This document shows, one piece after another, positions 7,648 through 16,451 of a stretch of 49,656 nucleotides of DNA. The notes under the pieces were generated by a model. The model saw only the letters and a program-made list of their open reading frames with translations. It was not told where the DNA came from and made no database searches. Position 1 is the first letter of the stretch. Every line of letters begins with the position of its first letter. Source of the DNA: Prevotella sp. GTDB taxonomy: Bacteria; Bacteroidota; Bacteroidia; Bacteroidales; Bacteroidaceae. The stretch is taken from positions 1-49,656 of the forward strand of contig JAFZIL010000070.1 in assembly GCA_017554385.1 (NCBI GenBank). Reading direction: 5' to 3'. The position numbers and the translations under genes are program-made.

Positions 7648-10086
7648 TCACAACAACAAACGCCCTGCCTGATAAACCAAAGCAGACACCATCCACGCCA
7701 AAGCAGTAGTGTAGCAGGCGGCGAAGAAAGCCCAACGCCAAGTGCCAGTCTCATTTTTAATGGCTGCGATAGTGGCGATGCAGGGGAAATAGAGCAGGAC
7801 AAAGAGCAGATAGCAGAAGGCCGTCAGGGGCGTGATGCCATCGGCTTGCATCTTCTGTCTTAAACTGGTATAGCGCTGCTGGTTCTCCTTCACCTCGGAG
7901 AAGCCCGAGAGGTCGGAGAAATCGGTCGTATCATCGTGGTCGTCGCTATAGAGCACACCCATGGTCGAGGCCACGATTTCCTTGGCTCCCACACCGGCAA
8001 TAAGCGAGACGTCGAGCTTCCAGTCGAAGCCCTGAGGACGGAACAAAGGCTCTACGGCATGCCCCATGCGCCCGATGTACGACTGTTCCTGCTGCGCCTG
8101 GTTGTCGAGCTCAGCATGATGGGGGAAGTAGCCCAATGCCCACACGATGACAGAAGCCACGAGAATAATGCCGCCCATCTTCTTCAAGTATTCCTTGCCC
8201 TTCTCCCACGTATGGCGTCCGATGGCCTTAGGTGTGGGGAAACGGTAGGGCGGCAGTTCCATCACGAAGGGAGTATCGTCGCCCTTCAGCAGGAGACGGC
8301 TGAACAGACGGCTCATCAGCGCAGCCATCACAATGCCCAGCGCGTAGAGCGAAAGCATGACCAGGCTTTGGTACTCTACGGCAAAGAACGTACCGATAAT
8401 CATAATGTAGATAGGCAGACGGGCCGAGCACGACATCATGGGCAGCACAAGCATGGTGATGAGTCGTGAGCGGCGGCTCTCGATGGTGCGCGTCGACATG
8501 ACGGCAGGCACGTTGCAGCCAAAGCCCATAATCATAGGAATGAACGACTTGCCGTGCAGCCCGATCTTGTGCATCAGACGGTCCATAATAAACGCAGCAC
8601 GGGCCATGTAGCCGGAATCCTCCATCAGCGAGATGAAGAAATAGAGAATCAGTATCTGAGGCAGAAACACGATGACGGAGCCTACACCGCCCACCACACC
8701 GTCGACGAGCATGTCGCGCAACGCGCCCTCGGGCATCGTGGTGCTGAGCTTGTTGCCGGTCCATGCCACAAACCACTCTATCCAATCCATAGGATACTGC
8801 CCCAGGACGAAGGTGGCCTCGAACATGAGGAACAGCAACAGGAAGAAGATGGGGAAACCCAGATATTTGTTGGAAAGGACATTGTCAATGAGATGGGTGG
8901 TACGGTAGGTGTCCTTCTCCGTTCCGGTGGTATAGCCTGCCTCGGTCAGCGCACCATTGATGAAGCCGTACTTCGCATCCATGATAGCCGTCTCAGAGTC
9001 GCTGTTCGTCTCCTCCATCACACGGGCGGCAGCAGTGTCGCGGGCAGCAAGGATGGAGCGTGCCTTGTCAACTGACTGACGTCGAACGAAGTCGGCAATG
9101 CTCGTGTCGTGCTCCAGCAACTTCAGGGCAAGATAGCGCGTAGAATACTGAAGAGTGATGCTCGGATCGGGTTTCAGGTATTGCTGAATGTGGCTGATAC
9201 CGTCCTCAATCTCGTGACCATAATTAATATGGATGTGACGGGCATGCTTGCTCGCGCTCTCGTAGACCTGAATCACGTTGCGGAACAGCTCCTCAACACC
9301 ACGCCCGCTCTTGAACGAAGTGGGCACCATGGGTGCACCGAACAGCGTGGAGAGGGTATGGATATCGACATGGTCGCCACGACGCTCGAACTCGTCAAAC
9401 ATGTTCAGCGCACAAACCATACGCAGGTTCATGTCGACCAGCTGGGTAGTCAGATAGAGATTGCGCTCAAGATTCGAGGCATCGATGACGTTGATGACCA
9501 CGTCGGGCATCTGCTCTGTCAGATGCTGACGCACATAGAGTTCCTCGGGCGAATAGCACGACAGGGAATAGGTGCCAGGCAGGTCGGTCAGCTTGAACTC
9601 GTAGCCGAAATAGGAGGCATGGGCTTCGGAGGCATCGACGGTGACACCCGAGTAATTGCCCACGTGGCCGTGGGCTCCGCTGGCAAAGTTGAAAAGCGAG
9701 GTCTTGCCACAGTTGGGATTGCCCACCAGCGCCACATTGATGGTGCGACGCTCGCGAAGGGCAGCATGGCGAAGGCTTTCAGCATCGTCGTAGGACTGGT
9801 CACTGACATCCGACAAAGCATCCTCAGCCACAGAACAGCGCCCCGTATCGGCTAAAGCCTGACTGCCACCGACCACCTCGATCATGGCAGCCTCCTGACG
9901 GCGCAAAGACACCTCATAGCCCATCAGTTTGTATTTCACCGGGTCGTGGAGCGGAGCATTGAGCAACACCTCAACAGTCTTGCCCTTGATAAAGCCCATT
10001 TCCACGATGCGTTTACGGAAGCCGCCGTGACCCAGCACCTTCACAATCACGCCACGCTCACCAGTCTTAAGTTCTGAAAGTTTCAT
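7648..10086 (-). CDS. feoB: FeoA-FeoB fusion ferrous iron transporter
   Basis: The 812-residue protein starts with a FeoA SH3-like domain (MKLSELKTGERGVIVKVLG, about residues 1-75). A linker follows, then the FeoB G domain with P-loop GNPNCGKTS, switch II DLPGTYSLS and the NMFD guanine-specificity motif. The polytopic channel region carries the two gate motifs FGCNVPAVMS and MSCSARLPIY. It imports Fe2+ across the inner membrane driven by nucleotide hydrolysis. The FeoA fusion is common in Bacteroidetes. ATG 10086 was preferred over the one at 10116, which lies inside the promoter region. No feoC or Fur-like gene is adjacent. Confidence 0.96.
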   Translation of the reverse strand: MKLSELKTGERGVIVKVLGHGGFRKRIVEMGFIKGKTVEVLLNAPLHDPVKYKLMGYEVSLRRQEAAMIEVVGGSQALADTGRCSVAEDALSDVSDQSYDDAESLRHAALRERRTINVALVGNPNCGKTSLFNFASGAHGHVGNYSGVTVDASEAHASYFGYEFKLTDLPGTYSLSCYSPEELYVRQHLTEQMPDVVINVIDASNLERNLYLTTQLVDMNLRMVCALNMFDEFERRGDHVDIHTLSTLFGAPMVPTSFKSGRGVEELFRNVIQVYESASKHARHIHINYGHEIEDGISHIQQYLKPDPSITLQYSTRYLALKLLEHDTSIADFVRRQSVDKARSILAARDTAAARVMEETNSDSETAIMDAKYGFINGALTEAGYTTGTEKDTYRTTHLIDNVLSNKYLGFPIFFLLLFLMFEATFVLGQYPMDWIEWFVAWTGNKLSTTMPEGALRDMLVDGVVGGVGSVIVFLPQILILYFFISLMEDSGYMARAAFIMDRLMHKIGLHGKSFIPMIMGFGCNVPAVMSTRTIESRRSRLITMLVLPMMSCSARLPIYIMIIGTFFAVEYQSLVMLSLYALGIVMAALMSRLFSRLLLKGDDTPFVMELPPYRFPTPKAIGRHTWEKGKEYLKKMGGIILVASVIVWALGYFPHHAELDNQAQQEQSYIGRMGHAVEPLFRPQGFDWKLDVSLIAGVGAKEIVASTMGVLYSDDHDDTTDFSDLSGFSEVKENQQRYTSLRQKMQADGITPLTAFCYLLFVLLYFPCIATIAAIKNETGTWRWAFFAACYTTALAWMVSALVYQAGRLLL

Positions 10087-10113
10087 AATTCCCTGCTTAC
10101 GAAATATTTGGTG

Positions 10114-10145
10114 CAAAAGTACTCAAAAATCTTAAAACCACCAAG
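10114..10145 (-). promoter_or_regulatory. Promoter of feoAB
   Basis: On the minus strand CTTGG (10145-10141) and TACTTTTG (10121-10114) are separated by about 19 bases, 27 bases before the ATG. I see no convincing Fur box. Confidence 0.7.
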
Positions 10146-10185
10146 AACTAAAGACCATAATCGGTTACCAATACCTAAAAATGAG

Positions 10186-10246
10186 GATGCCGACATTGAT
10201 GCCGACATTGATGCCGACAATGATGCCGACAATGATGCCCGACAAG
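10186..10246 (+). repeat. 12-bp tandem repeat, about five copies
   Basis: GATGCCGACATT occurs at 10186 and 10198, GATGCCGACAAT at 10210 and 10222, then a degenerate unit at 10234. It sits in the 339-bp gap between feoAB and the sigma factor. Apart from the two divergent promoters the gap holds nothing else I can recognise. An open frame through the repeat (10108-10320) gives a DADIDADN peptide that I do not regard as a gene. Confidence 0.9.
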
Positions 10247-10308
10247 TGGCAAAAAGCAGGGGGAAAAGAGGAAAATGCAGTCAAAATAACATTTTTTCTG
10301 ATTTTTTC

Positions 10309-10339
10309 TTGGCATTTTAAATTATAATGCCTACTTTTG
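10309..10339 (+). promoter_or_regulatory. Promoter of the ECF sigma gene
   Basis: TTGG (10309-10312), about 19 bp, then TACTTTTG (10332-10339); the ATG follows after 86 bases. Confidence 0.7.
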
Positions 10340-10425
10340 CAAGCGAAATATTCATTTAATAACTCACAAACTTAAACTTTATTGCCTATCGAAAAAGATT
10401 TACTCCATCAAAAAAAGTAAATGAA

Positions 10426-11028
10426 ATGAAGAAATACGATGGTATGACCGACGAAATGTTGGCCCTCCGTTATGTCGATGGAGATAATCGTGCATTCGAT
10501 GAGTTATTAGCAAGAACTCAGGAGAAGTTGTTTACCTATATCATGTTCGTCGTGCGCGACCATGATGTGGCCGACGATGTGTTCCAGGAAACCTTCGTCA
10601 AAGTGATAGTGAAGTTGCAACAGCGGCAGTACAGCGACACCGGCAAGTTCACGTTCTGGCTCACGCGCATTGCCCACAACGTGATCATGGACCGCTACCG
10701 TGCCCAGCGCAATGAGCATATCGTAGAACCCACACAGGACAACGACCTTTCGAACCTGAGCGGTGACTCCATACTCGACACGTACAGGGAAAGCGAAATC
10801 ATCAACGAGCAGGTACTGCGCGACGTGAAAAAGATGATGAACAACCTGCCTGCCCCTCAGCGAGAGGTGGTTTACATGCGCTTCTACCAGCAGCTGTCGT
10901 TCAAGGAGATAGCCGAGCTCACAGGCGTAAGCATCAATACGGCCCTGGGGCGCATGCGCTATGCCATCATCAACCTGCGCCGAATGGCCAAGGAACATAA
11001 GATTGAGCTGGCATTAACAGAACATTGA
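10426..11028 (+). CDS. ECF-type RNA polymerase sigma factor
   Basis: The 200-residue protein has sigma region 2 (residues about 20-85: AFDELLARTQEKLFTYIMFVV, DVADDVFQETFVKVI, FWLTRIAHNVIMDRYR) and region 4 (about 130-185: LPAPQREVVYMRFYQQLSFKEIAELTGVSINTALGRMRYAI), the RpoE-like two-domain layout. No anti-sigma factor or TonB-dependent regulator is adjacent, so it is not an obvious FecI-type SusC/D switch. It may act like the stand-alone sigma factors common in Bacteroidetes. Regulon unknown. Confidence 0.93.
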   Translation: MKKYDGMTDEMLALRYVDGDNRAFDELLARTQEKLFTYIMFVVRDHDVADDVFQETFVKVIVKLQQRQYSDTGKFTFWLTRIAHNVIMDRYRAQRNEHIVEPTQDNDLSNLSGDSILDTYRESEIINEQVLRDVKKMMNNLPAPQREVVYMRFYQQLSFKEIAELTGVSINTALGRMRYAIINLRRMAKEHKIELALTEH

Positions 11029-11057
11029 CCACTTATACCACCAAGGAATAAACAAAA

Positions 11058-11093
11058 CATTGACCACTGTCCCACCAAGGACAATGGTCAATG
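11058..11093. terminator. Bidirectional hairpin between convergent genes
   Basis: CATTGACCACTGTCC (11058-11072) pairs with GGACAATGGTCAATG (11079-11093), 15 bp with one mismatch and a 6-nt loop, between the sigma factor gene and the convergent small secreted protein gene. Confidence 0.75.
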
Positions 11094-11120
11094 CCACATA
11101 ACTTCAAGTGTTCGAAGACT

Positions 11121-11456
11121 TTATTCTCCAGTAGGAATAGCACCACCATTGAGACGGGCAGCTTTCTCGGCAGCCTTCTCCGACTTCTCGGCAGCCTTCT
11201 TGGCTGCCTTTTGTGCATCTTCAGCCTTCTTTGCCATCTTATCGGCATACTTCACAGCCTTCTCGGCGGCAATCTTTGCCTTCTGGGCATCCTTGACGGC
11301 TTTCTCCTTCTCCTTCTGAATCTTAGTAGCCTCCTTCAGCTCCTTGGCACTCATCTGAGAAGCATCCTTAGCTGTCACTACATCCTGTGCATTTACATGC
11401 TGAGCGCCCAGCAGACATACAGCTGCCATAGCGCAAATAGTCAACATTCTTTTCAT
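11121..11456 (-). CDS. Small secreted Ala/Lys-rich coiled-coil protein
   Basis: From ATG 11456 the 111-residue product has a signal peptide (MKRMLTICAMAAVCLLGAQHVNA-Q). It is followed by a long charged helix made of AEKAVKYADKMAKKAED-type heptads with almost only Ala, Lys, Glu and Gln, then a short tail LNGGAIPTGE. I do not recognise a family. The composition suggests a periplasmic coiled coil. It has its own promoter at 11488-11519 and is convergent with the sigma gene. The in-frame extension upstream would run into the promoter, so it was rejected. Confidence 0.8.
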   Translation of the reverse strand: MKRMLTICAMAAVCLLGAQHVNAQDVVTAKDASQMSAKELKEATKIQKEKEKAVKDAQKAKIAAEKAVKYADKMAKKAEDAQKAAKKAAEKSEKAAEKAARLNGGAIPTGE

Positions 11457-11487
11457 ATTCGTTACAATTTTGATTAGTAAAACCGTG

Positions 11488-11519
11488 CAAAGATACACAT
11501 TTTCAATCTAACAAACAAA
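11488..11519 (-). promoter_or_regulatory. Promoter of the small secreted protein gene
   Basis: On the minus strand TTTG (11519-11516), 20 bp, then TATCTTTG (11495-11488), 31 bases before the ATG. Confidence 0.8.
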
Positions 11520-11575
11520 ATTTCTTGCCAAATATTTTTTTTTCGGGAGTATTGAATAAAAAAAGCTGGCAAACA

Positions 11576-11607
11576 TTTGCTAATATGATAAACATTGTGT
11601 AAATTTG
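11576..11607 (+). promoter_or_regulatory. Promoter of the capD-like gene
   Basis: TTTG (11576-11579), 20 bp, TAAATTTG (11600-11607), 63 bases before the ATG at 11671. It is divergent from the promoter at 11488-11519. Confidence 0.8.
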
Positions 11608-11670
11608 CACACTACAAGAAAGGGAAAAGGATTTTTCACCCCCCCATTTAACAGAATTTAACTATCCACT

Positions 11671-13590
11671 ATGGAGCTATTCGATAAAGTCTTGAATTGG
11701 TACTTCACAAGGAACTCGCTTCCCTACTGGTGTATCCTTCTTTTAGACAGTATAATTATATTCTTCTCTGGAATCACTACATACTGGGCATTCTACCGTG
11801 GAGTAGCCACTTTGTCAAACTTCACACCACTGACGTTGACAATGATGCTCTACATTATTATTAGTTGTGTAGGATTCCGACTATTCAGGACTTACTCGGG
11901 CATCGTTCGCTATTCTTCGTTTGTCGACCTGCAAAGGGTGGCTATGGCCAACGTCATTTCAATGATACTTGTCATTGCTGTCAACGTTGTTTTCATTCGG
12001 CCGTCGGCTCATAGCAGCCTTGTCCACCTCTACGTCAGCCATATCGTACTGATATACATCATTGCCACTGCTCTGATGTGGGCCATACGCGTATTGGTGA
12101 AACTGCTTCACGACGTAACCACTATCAACAAGCGCGCCAAGCGCACAATGGTTTACGGCATCAACGAGGGAGGCGTAGGACTGGCCAAGAACATCAGAAT
12201 GCAGAACCCATTGCAATTCCAGCTAAAGGGATTCATATCCCATGAGCCAGGACACAAGCACCACGTTCTGATGGGTGAGCGTGTATATGAGGTTGACGAA
12301 CATCTGACTGAGGTCATCAAGGATCTGCGCATCGAAGCTGTGCTCGTGTCGCCCATGCGCAACAAGGAATTCCGCAACGATCAGGCACTGCAGGATATGC
12401 TCATCAACGCCGGCGTGAAGATCTACATGATGGAGAACGCCAAGGAATGGAATGCTAAGACCTCAGTACATATCAAGTCGGACATGCTGAAAGAGGTGAG
12501 TGTGGAAGACCTCCTGCCCCGCGAGGAAATTGAGATTGATATGGATTCCGTTGGCAAGCAGCTGAAAGGACACCGCATTCTCATTACCGGTTCTGCCGGC
12601 TCAATCGGCAGCGAAATGGTGCGCCAGATAGCACAGTTCAAACCCGCGGCTCTGATGCTTATAGACCAGGCAGAGACACCTCAGCACGACATACGTCTGA
12701 TGATGTCAAAGGAATGGCCCGACATTCCCTGCGAAACGATAGTCACCAGCATCTGTAAGGCGAAGCGCATGGAGCACATCTTCGACAAGTTCCGTCCCGA
12801 ATATGTCTTCCATGTAGCTGCCTACAAGCACGTACCCATGATGGAGGATAATCCCTGCGAAAGTATCCAAAACAATGTCTACGGAACAAAAGTCATTGCC
12901 GACCTGAGCGTAAAATACGGTGTAAAGAAGTTTGTGATGGTTTCAACCGACAAGGCTGTGAACCCCACCAACGTGATGGGTTGCTCCAAGCGCATTTGCG
13001 AAATCTACGTCCAGTCGCTGAACAAGACAACCTCCACGCAGTTTGTCACCACACGTTTCGGCAATGTGCTTGGTTCCAACGGCTCGGTCATCCCCCTGTT
13101 CCAAGAGCAAATCAAGAATGGCGGCCCTGTCACCGTGACCCATCCCGACATCATCCGCTATTTCATGCTTATCCCCGAAGCCTGCAAGCTGGTACTTGAA
13201 GCAGGCACAATAGGCAATGGTGGAGAGATCTTCGTCTTCGACATGGGTAAACCCGTGCGCATCGCTGACTTGGCCCAACGCATGATTAAACTGAGTGGCA
13301 AGAAGGGTGTGAAGATTGAATTCACTGGACTCCGCAACGGTGAGAAACTCTACGAGGAAATGCTGAGCGACAAGGAGAACACCAAGCCCTCGTTCCACAA
13401 GAAGATACGCATTGCCAACGTACGTGAATATGATTTCAACACGGTTAGCAAGGATATTAACGAGCTCATCGAACTAAGCAACAACTACGACGACCTTGCT
13501 GTAGTAAAGAAGATGAAAGAAATCGTGCCCGAATTTATTTCCAACAATTCGGTATTCAGTTCGCTTGACAAGGAAAAAGAGAATAAATAG
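11671..13590 (+). CDS. CapD/FlaA1-type membrane nucleotide-sugar 4,6-dehydratase
   Basis: The 639-residue protein has four N-terminal membrane helices (about residues 18-150) and a first Rossmann-like domain (VYGINEGGVGLAKNI). The catalytic SDR domain follows, starting at LKGHRILITGSAGSIGSEM with VAAYKHVPMMEDNP, VSTDKAVNPTNVMGCSKR and TRFGNVLGSNGSVIPLF. This is the WbpM/CapD layout, which converts UDP-GlcNAc-type sugars to 4-keto-6-deoxy intermediates for surface glycans. The family usually reads GASKR where this protein has GCSKR. It is not inside a visible capsule locus, but sugar genes (glycosyltransferase, rfbC, ugd) occur elsewhere in the window. Confidence 0.92.
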   Translation: MELFDKVLNWYFTRNSLPYWCILLLDSIIIFFSGITTYWAFYRGVATLSNFTPLTLTMMLYIIISCVGFRLFRTYSGIVRYSSFVDLQRVAMANVISMILVIAVNVVFIRPSAHSSLVHLYVSHIVLIYIIATALMWAIRVLVKLLHDVTTINKRAKRTMVYGINEGGVGLAKNIRMQNPLQFQLKGFISHEPGHKHHVLMGERVYEVDEHLTEVIKDLRIEAVLVSPMRNKEFRNDQALQDMLINAGVKIYMMENAKEWNAKTSVHIKSDMLKEVSVEDLLPREEIEIDMDSVGKQLKGHRILITGSAGSIGSEMVRQIAQFKPAALMLIDQAETPQHDIRLMMSKEWPDIPCETIVTSICKAKRMEHIFDKFRPEYVFHVAAYKHVPMMEDNPCESIQNNVYGTKVIADLSVKYGVKKFVMVSTDKAVNPTNVMGCSKRICEIYVQSLNKTTSTQFVTTRFGNVLGSNGSVIPLFQEQIKNGGPVTVTHPDIIRYFMLIPEACKLVLEAGTIGNGGEIFVFDMGKPVRIADLAQRMIKLSGKKGVKIEFTGLRNGEKLYEEMLSDKENTKPSFHKKIRIANVREYDFNTVSKDINELIELSNNYDDLAVVKKMKEIVPEFISNNSVFSSLDKEKENK

Positions 13591-13613
13591 CAAAGGCAAG
13601 CTCCATCCGTCAT

Positions 13614-13666
13614 TCGTTCACAGCACCGCACTGTGCCATTGGTTACTCGTTCACAGCACCGCACTG
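13614..13666. repeat. 20-bp direct repeat duplicating the 3' end of the adjacent gene
   Basis: TCGTTCACAGCACCGCACTG occurs at 13614-13633 and again, 33 bp away, at 13647-13666. The second copy is the coding end (CGAVNE) of the minus-strand zinc-ribbon gene; the first is just beyond its stop. Confidence 0.85.
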
Positions 13667-14635
13667 CGGACAGACACCTTTCTTATGCAGGTGGGCACCG
13701 CAGGCTCCACAGACATAACGGCGGCTATCATGGCGCAGATAACGCCAAATGGCCAGCACCACATAGGCTACCAACAAGGGGTAGCCTATATAGTATAAGG
13801 TGGTCAGGCTGAACACCACATAGTTTAGGGCGCACACACCAGCAAGTCCCAGCATATATACAACGGCTTCGCCTAACGGCAGACGGCGGCGTACATCGTC
13901 GACCGTCGAGATGGCGATGATGACAATCAGCCACACCGATAGGAGGAAAAGGCCCAGATGAAGGGGTACGTCAAAGGGATTCAGCGTGGGATGATAATAG
14001 TAATGTCGCCAAGATTCAGGTGCAAACAATTGAATAGTACTGTAGAATACCGCAGCCGCAGCCACACTGATGGCCAGCATCGATGGATAGAAGGAGTCGA
14101 TGTCGTTAAGATGGACAAGCTTGGCATTGCGTTTCAATAGGTGCATGATGACATACGACGCAACTACCACTGCCAACACTGCCAGGAAGATCAGCATGTG
14201 GGTGTCGGAGAAGAAATCGATGAAACGAGAGATGGGAGTATCAGGGGCAACACTGCCCAGCAGTTCGCATTCGTGGGTCCAACCTATAGTCTCCTGATCG
14301 CGTGCCACCTTCACCCAGACAGAATCGAGCGAGTCAGTGGGCATCTTTGTAATATCAGCCACCACAAGGTGGTCACCATGCTTCACACTAATAGTATCTA
14401 CCAATAACCCGCTAACTGCCTCGCTGGGATGCTGTACGATAAGTGCCAACGAGTCGCCCTTCACCACGAAATTGAAGTTCTCGGTATAATGATGTGTGGT
14501 ATAGAAGGAGATGGAGTCGACCTGACGGTCAGTCAGAATCCAGGCATCCGACGTCTGGGGACCTTGTTGGTAACAGGATACCAACAGCCACAGTAAAGGC
14601 AACCACAGGTAATTAGCAATCTTCAGCATAGACAT
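13643..14635 (-). CDS. Membrane lipoprotein with C-terminal cytoplasmic zinc ribbon
   Basis: The 330-residue protein starts with a lipoprotein-like signal (WLLVSC, Cys21) and a periplasmic domain of about 125 residues resembling an SH3-type fold (DSVWVKVARDQETIGWTHECELLG). Five membrane helices (about 145-300) follow, then a zinc ribbon CGACGAHLHKKGVCPQCG at the very C-terminus. A lipid-anchored N-terminus plus polytopic core plus cytoplasmic zinc ribbon is unusual. No named family is recognised. The start overlaps the upstream U32 gene by 23 bp; ATG 14629 is an alternative start. It closes the long minus-strand block that contains several other zinc-ribbon proteins. Confidence 0.82.
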   Translation of the reverse strand: MSMLKIANYLWLPLLWLLVSCYQQGPQTSDAWILTDRQVDSISFYTTHHYTENFNFVVKGDSLALIVQHPSEAVSGLLVDTISVKHGDHLVVADITKMPTDSLDSVWVKVARDQETIGWTHECELLGSVAPDTPISRFIDFFSDTHMLIFLAVLAVVVASYVIMHLLKRNAKLVHLNDIDSFYPSMLAISVAAAAVFYSTIQLFAPESWRHYYYHPTLNPFDVPLHLGLFLLSVWLIVIIAISTVDDVRRRLPLGEAVVYMLGLAGVCALNYVVFSLTTLYYIGYPLLVAYVVLAIWRYLRHDSRRYVCGACGAHLHKKGVCPQCGAVNE

Positions 14636-16442
14636 TCATTTGACATTGACGGCAATCGAACTCCAGCCGAAAACGACGTCCATCACCTAATTTCAGGTAC
14701 AACGGTTCGCGCCAAGCGGGTTTCTTTCCACCATGCTTCACACAGAATCCCAACGAGAAACGCAGACAATGGCGGCACTGCATCAACAGCAAGGGTTCAG
14801 AAGGCTTTCTTACCTCGAAGGCATCTTCCGCATCAGCAACACCCTGCAGCTTGTAGTATGCACGTGCTTCATCGTTGGCTATATTATATAAAAAGGTACG
14901 CGCGTAGGAAGGTGGCGTCTCTGGCATAACTGCGGATGCCTCGCACTCCATCTGACGGTTTGTACGAACAGCAGCAAGTGAAGCCTCGACCACCCTTCTT
15001 CGCATCTCGGTCAGCTGACTGCTCGGGATAAAATAGTTGAAATCATCAGGCAGCACCACTTCCGCACATTCGTAGGGAGTGCCGCCAAGCTTAGACAGTT
15101 GTCGAACAATATTCTCGCGCTGCGGCGTCTTGCTGACAGCGTGTTCCATCAGCATTTCTATACTCACCCCATCCATTGAGAGCCGGAAACCGTCGCTGGT
15201 CTCCGTTAGTTCCATCGTCACGGGAATCTTCCTCACGGCAGTGGTACGTGAAAGCATCTTGTCGAACTCCTGATCATTATTGCGATAGAGGCGCATCCCT
15301 TGTCGCAGCGTTTGGGGTGTCTTCAAAAGGAAGAGCCTATTGCCCTCAACCCTATTCACGCGAAAGCCCTCCAACTCGCGCTGTTGATTTAGGAAGCAGA
15401 GTCCGTCACCGTTGGAGAAACGGGCAATACCCGCTACACTCACTGAGTTACCCCTGATGTCCTTTACCGTTCCCACATACTCTCCGATGGCCTTGGGTGT
15501 GTCGAAAGAGGCAATGTCCTGCTGACGGCCATGTAGGAAATAGGTGGTGTAGCCACGATTAAAGCTCTTTATGAGATCAGGTTTGAAAGTATATTCACAG
15601 TGTCCCCTTGATGCCCTCCGATACTCGGAAGGATGACGCGCAATGATGCTGTCCAACTGCTGACTGTATGCCGCCGTGACATTCTTCACGTATGAGAGGT
15701 CTTTCAGGCGTCCTTCAATTTTGAATGAAGCAGCACCAGCCTTAACCAGTTCTTCAAGGTGCGCCCATTGGTTCATGTCCTTCAGCGAGAGCAAATGACG
15801 CTGATGCTCTACCATACGGCCATCAGCATCGGTCAGGTCGAACTTCATCCGGCAGAACTGTGCACACTCCCCTCGGTTGGCACTTCGCCCGAAGCAATAC
15901 TGCGACGCATAGCACAGTCCGCTATAGGAGACGCAGAGGGCACCGTGAACAAACACTTCGAGCTCTGTCTGCGGTACCTCTTGATGAATAGCTGCTATCT
16001 CATCGAGCGTCAACTCACGCGCCAGTACCACCCGTTTGAAGCCCTGAGCTGTCAGCCATCGAACTTTCTGGACAGTACGGTTATCCGTCTGGGTCGAAGC
16101 ATGTAGCGCAAGTCCTAAGCTTGGATGCTCCCGCACATAGCGGGCAACGGCCATATCCTGAACGAGCACGGCATCGGCCTTCGCCTCGGCCAACTGCTCC
16201 AACAAACGATAGGTATCTTCAAGTTCATCGTTGTAGACAATAGTGTTGACCGTAACATAGACGCGGGCACCGAACTGATGGGCATAGTCGCACAGATGGC
16301 GTATGTCGTCGACGCTATTACCCACAGCCGCACGGGCTCCGAAGCGTGGTGCTCCAATATATACAGCGTCGGCTCCGTGATCGATGGCGGCCACGCCACA
16401 CTCCAGATTCTTGGCAGGTGCCAGCAGTTCCAGTGTCCTCAT
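14613..16442 (-). CDS. rlhA: U32 peptidase-family protein, RlhA/YdcP-like 23S rRNA hydroxylation factor
   Basis: The 609-residue protein begins RTLELLAPAKNLECGVAAIDHGADAVYIG, a TIM-barrel start shared by U32 proteins. It carries the U32 signature ELEVFVHGALCVSYSGLCY followed by the cysteine cluster SQYCFGRSANRGECAQFCR, which in relatives holds an iron-sulfur cluster. The long C-terminal part, ending in two further cysteine pairs (CRHC...GFC, CRQC), matches the long RlhA type rather than TrhP/UbiU. RlhA hydroxylates C2501 of 23S rRNA in E. coli. It begins 9 bases after metA. Assignment to RlhA rather than another U32 clade is by length and architecture. Confidence 0.88.
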   Translation of the reverse strand: MRTLELLAPAKNLECGVAAIDHGADAVYIGAPRFGARAAVGNSVDDIRHLCDYAHQFGARVYVTVNTIVYNDELEDTYRLLEQLAEAKADAVLVQDMAVARYVREHPSLGLALHASTQTDNRTVQKVRWLTAQGFKRVVLARELTLDEIAAIHQEVPQTELEVFVHGALCVSYSGLCYASQYCFGRSANRGECAQFCRMKFDLTDADGRMVEHQRHLLSLKDMNQWAHLEELVKAGAASFKIEGRLKDLSYVKNVTAAYSQQLDSIIARHPSEYRRASRGHCEYTFKPDLIKSFNRGYTTYFLHGRQQDIASFDTPKAIGEYVGTVKDIRGNSVSVAGIARFSNGDGLCFLNQQRELEGFRVNRVEGNRLFLLKTPQTLRQGMRLYRNNDQEFDKMLSRTTAVRKIPVTMELTETSDGFRLSMDGVSIEMLMEHAVSKTPQRENIVRQLSKLGGTPYECAEVVLPDDFNYFIPSSQLTEMRRRVVEASLAAVRTNRQMECEASAVMPETPPSYARTFLYNIANDEARAYYKLQGVADAEDAFEVRKPSEPLLLMQCRHCLRFSLGFCVKHGGKKPAWREPLYLKLGDGRRFRLEFDCRQCQMNVYAEDC

Positions 16443-16451
16443 CGCTCGCGA

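Noticed and set aside
10108-10320. Small frame containing DADIDADIDADNDADND
   Set aside because: It is the translation of the 12-bp tandem repeat, starts inside the feoAB promoter and has no ribosome-binding context.
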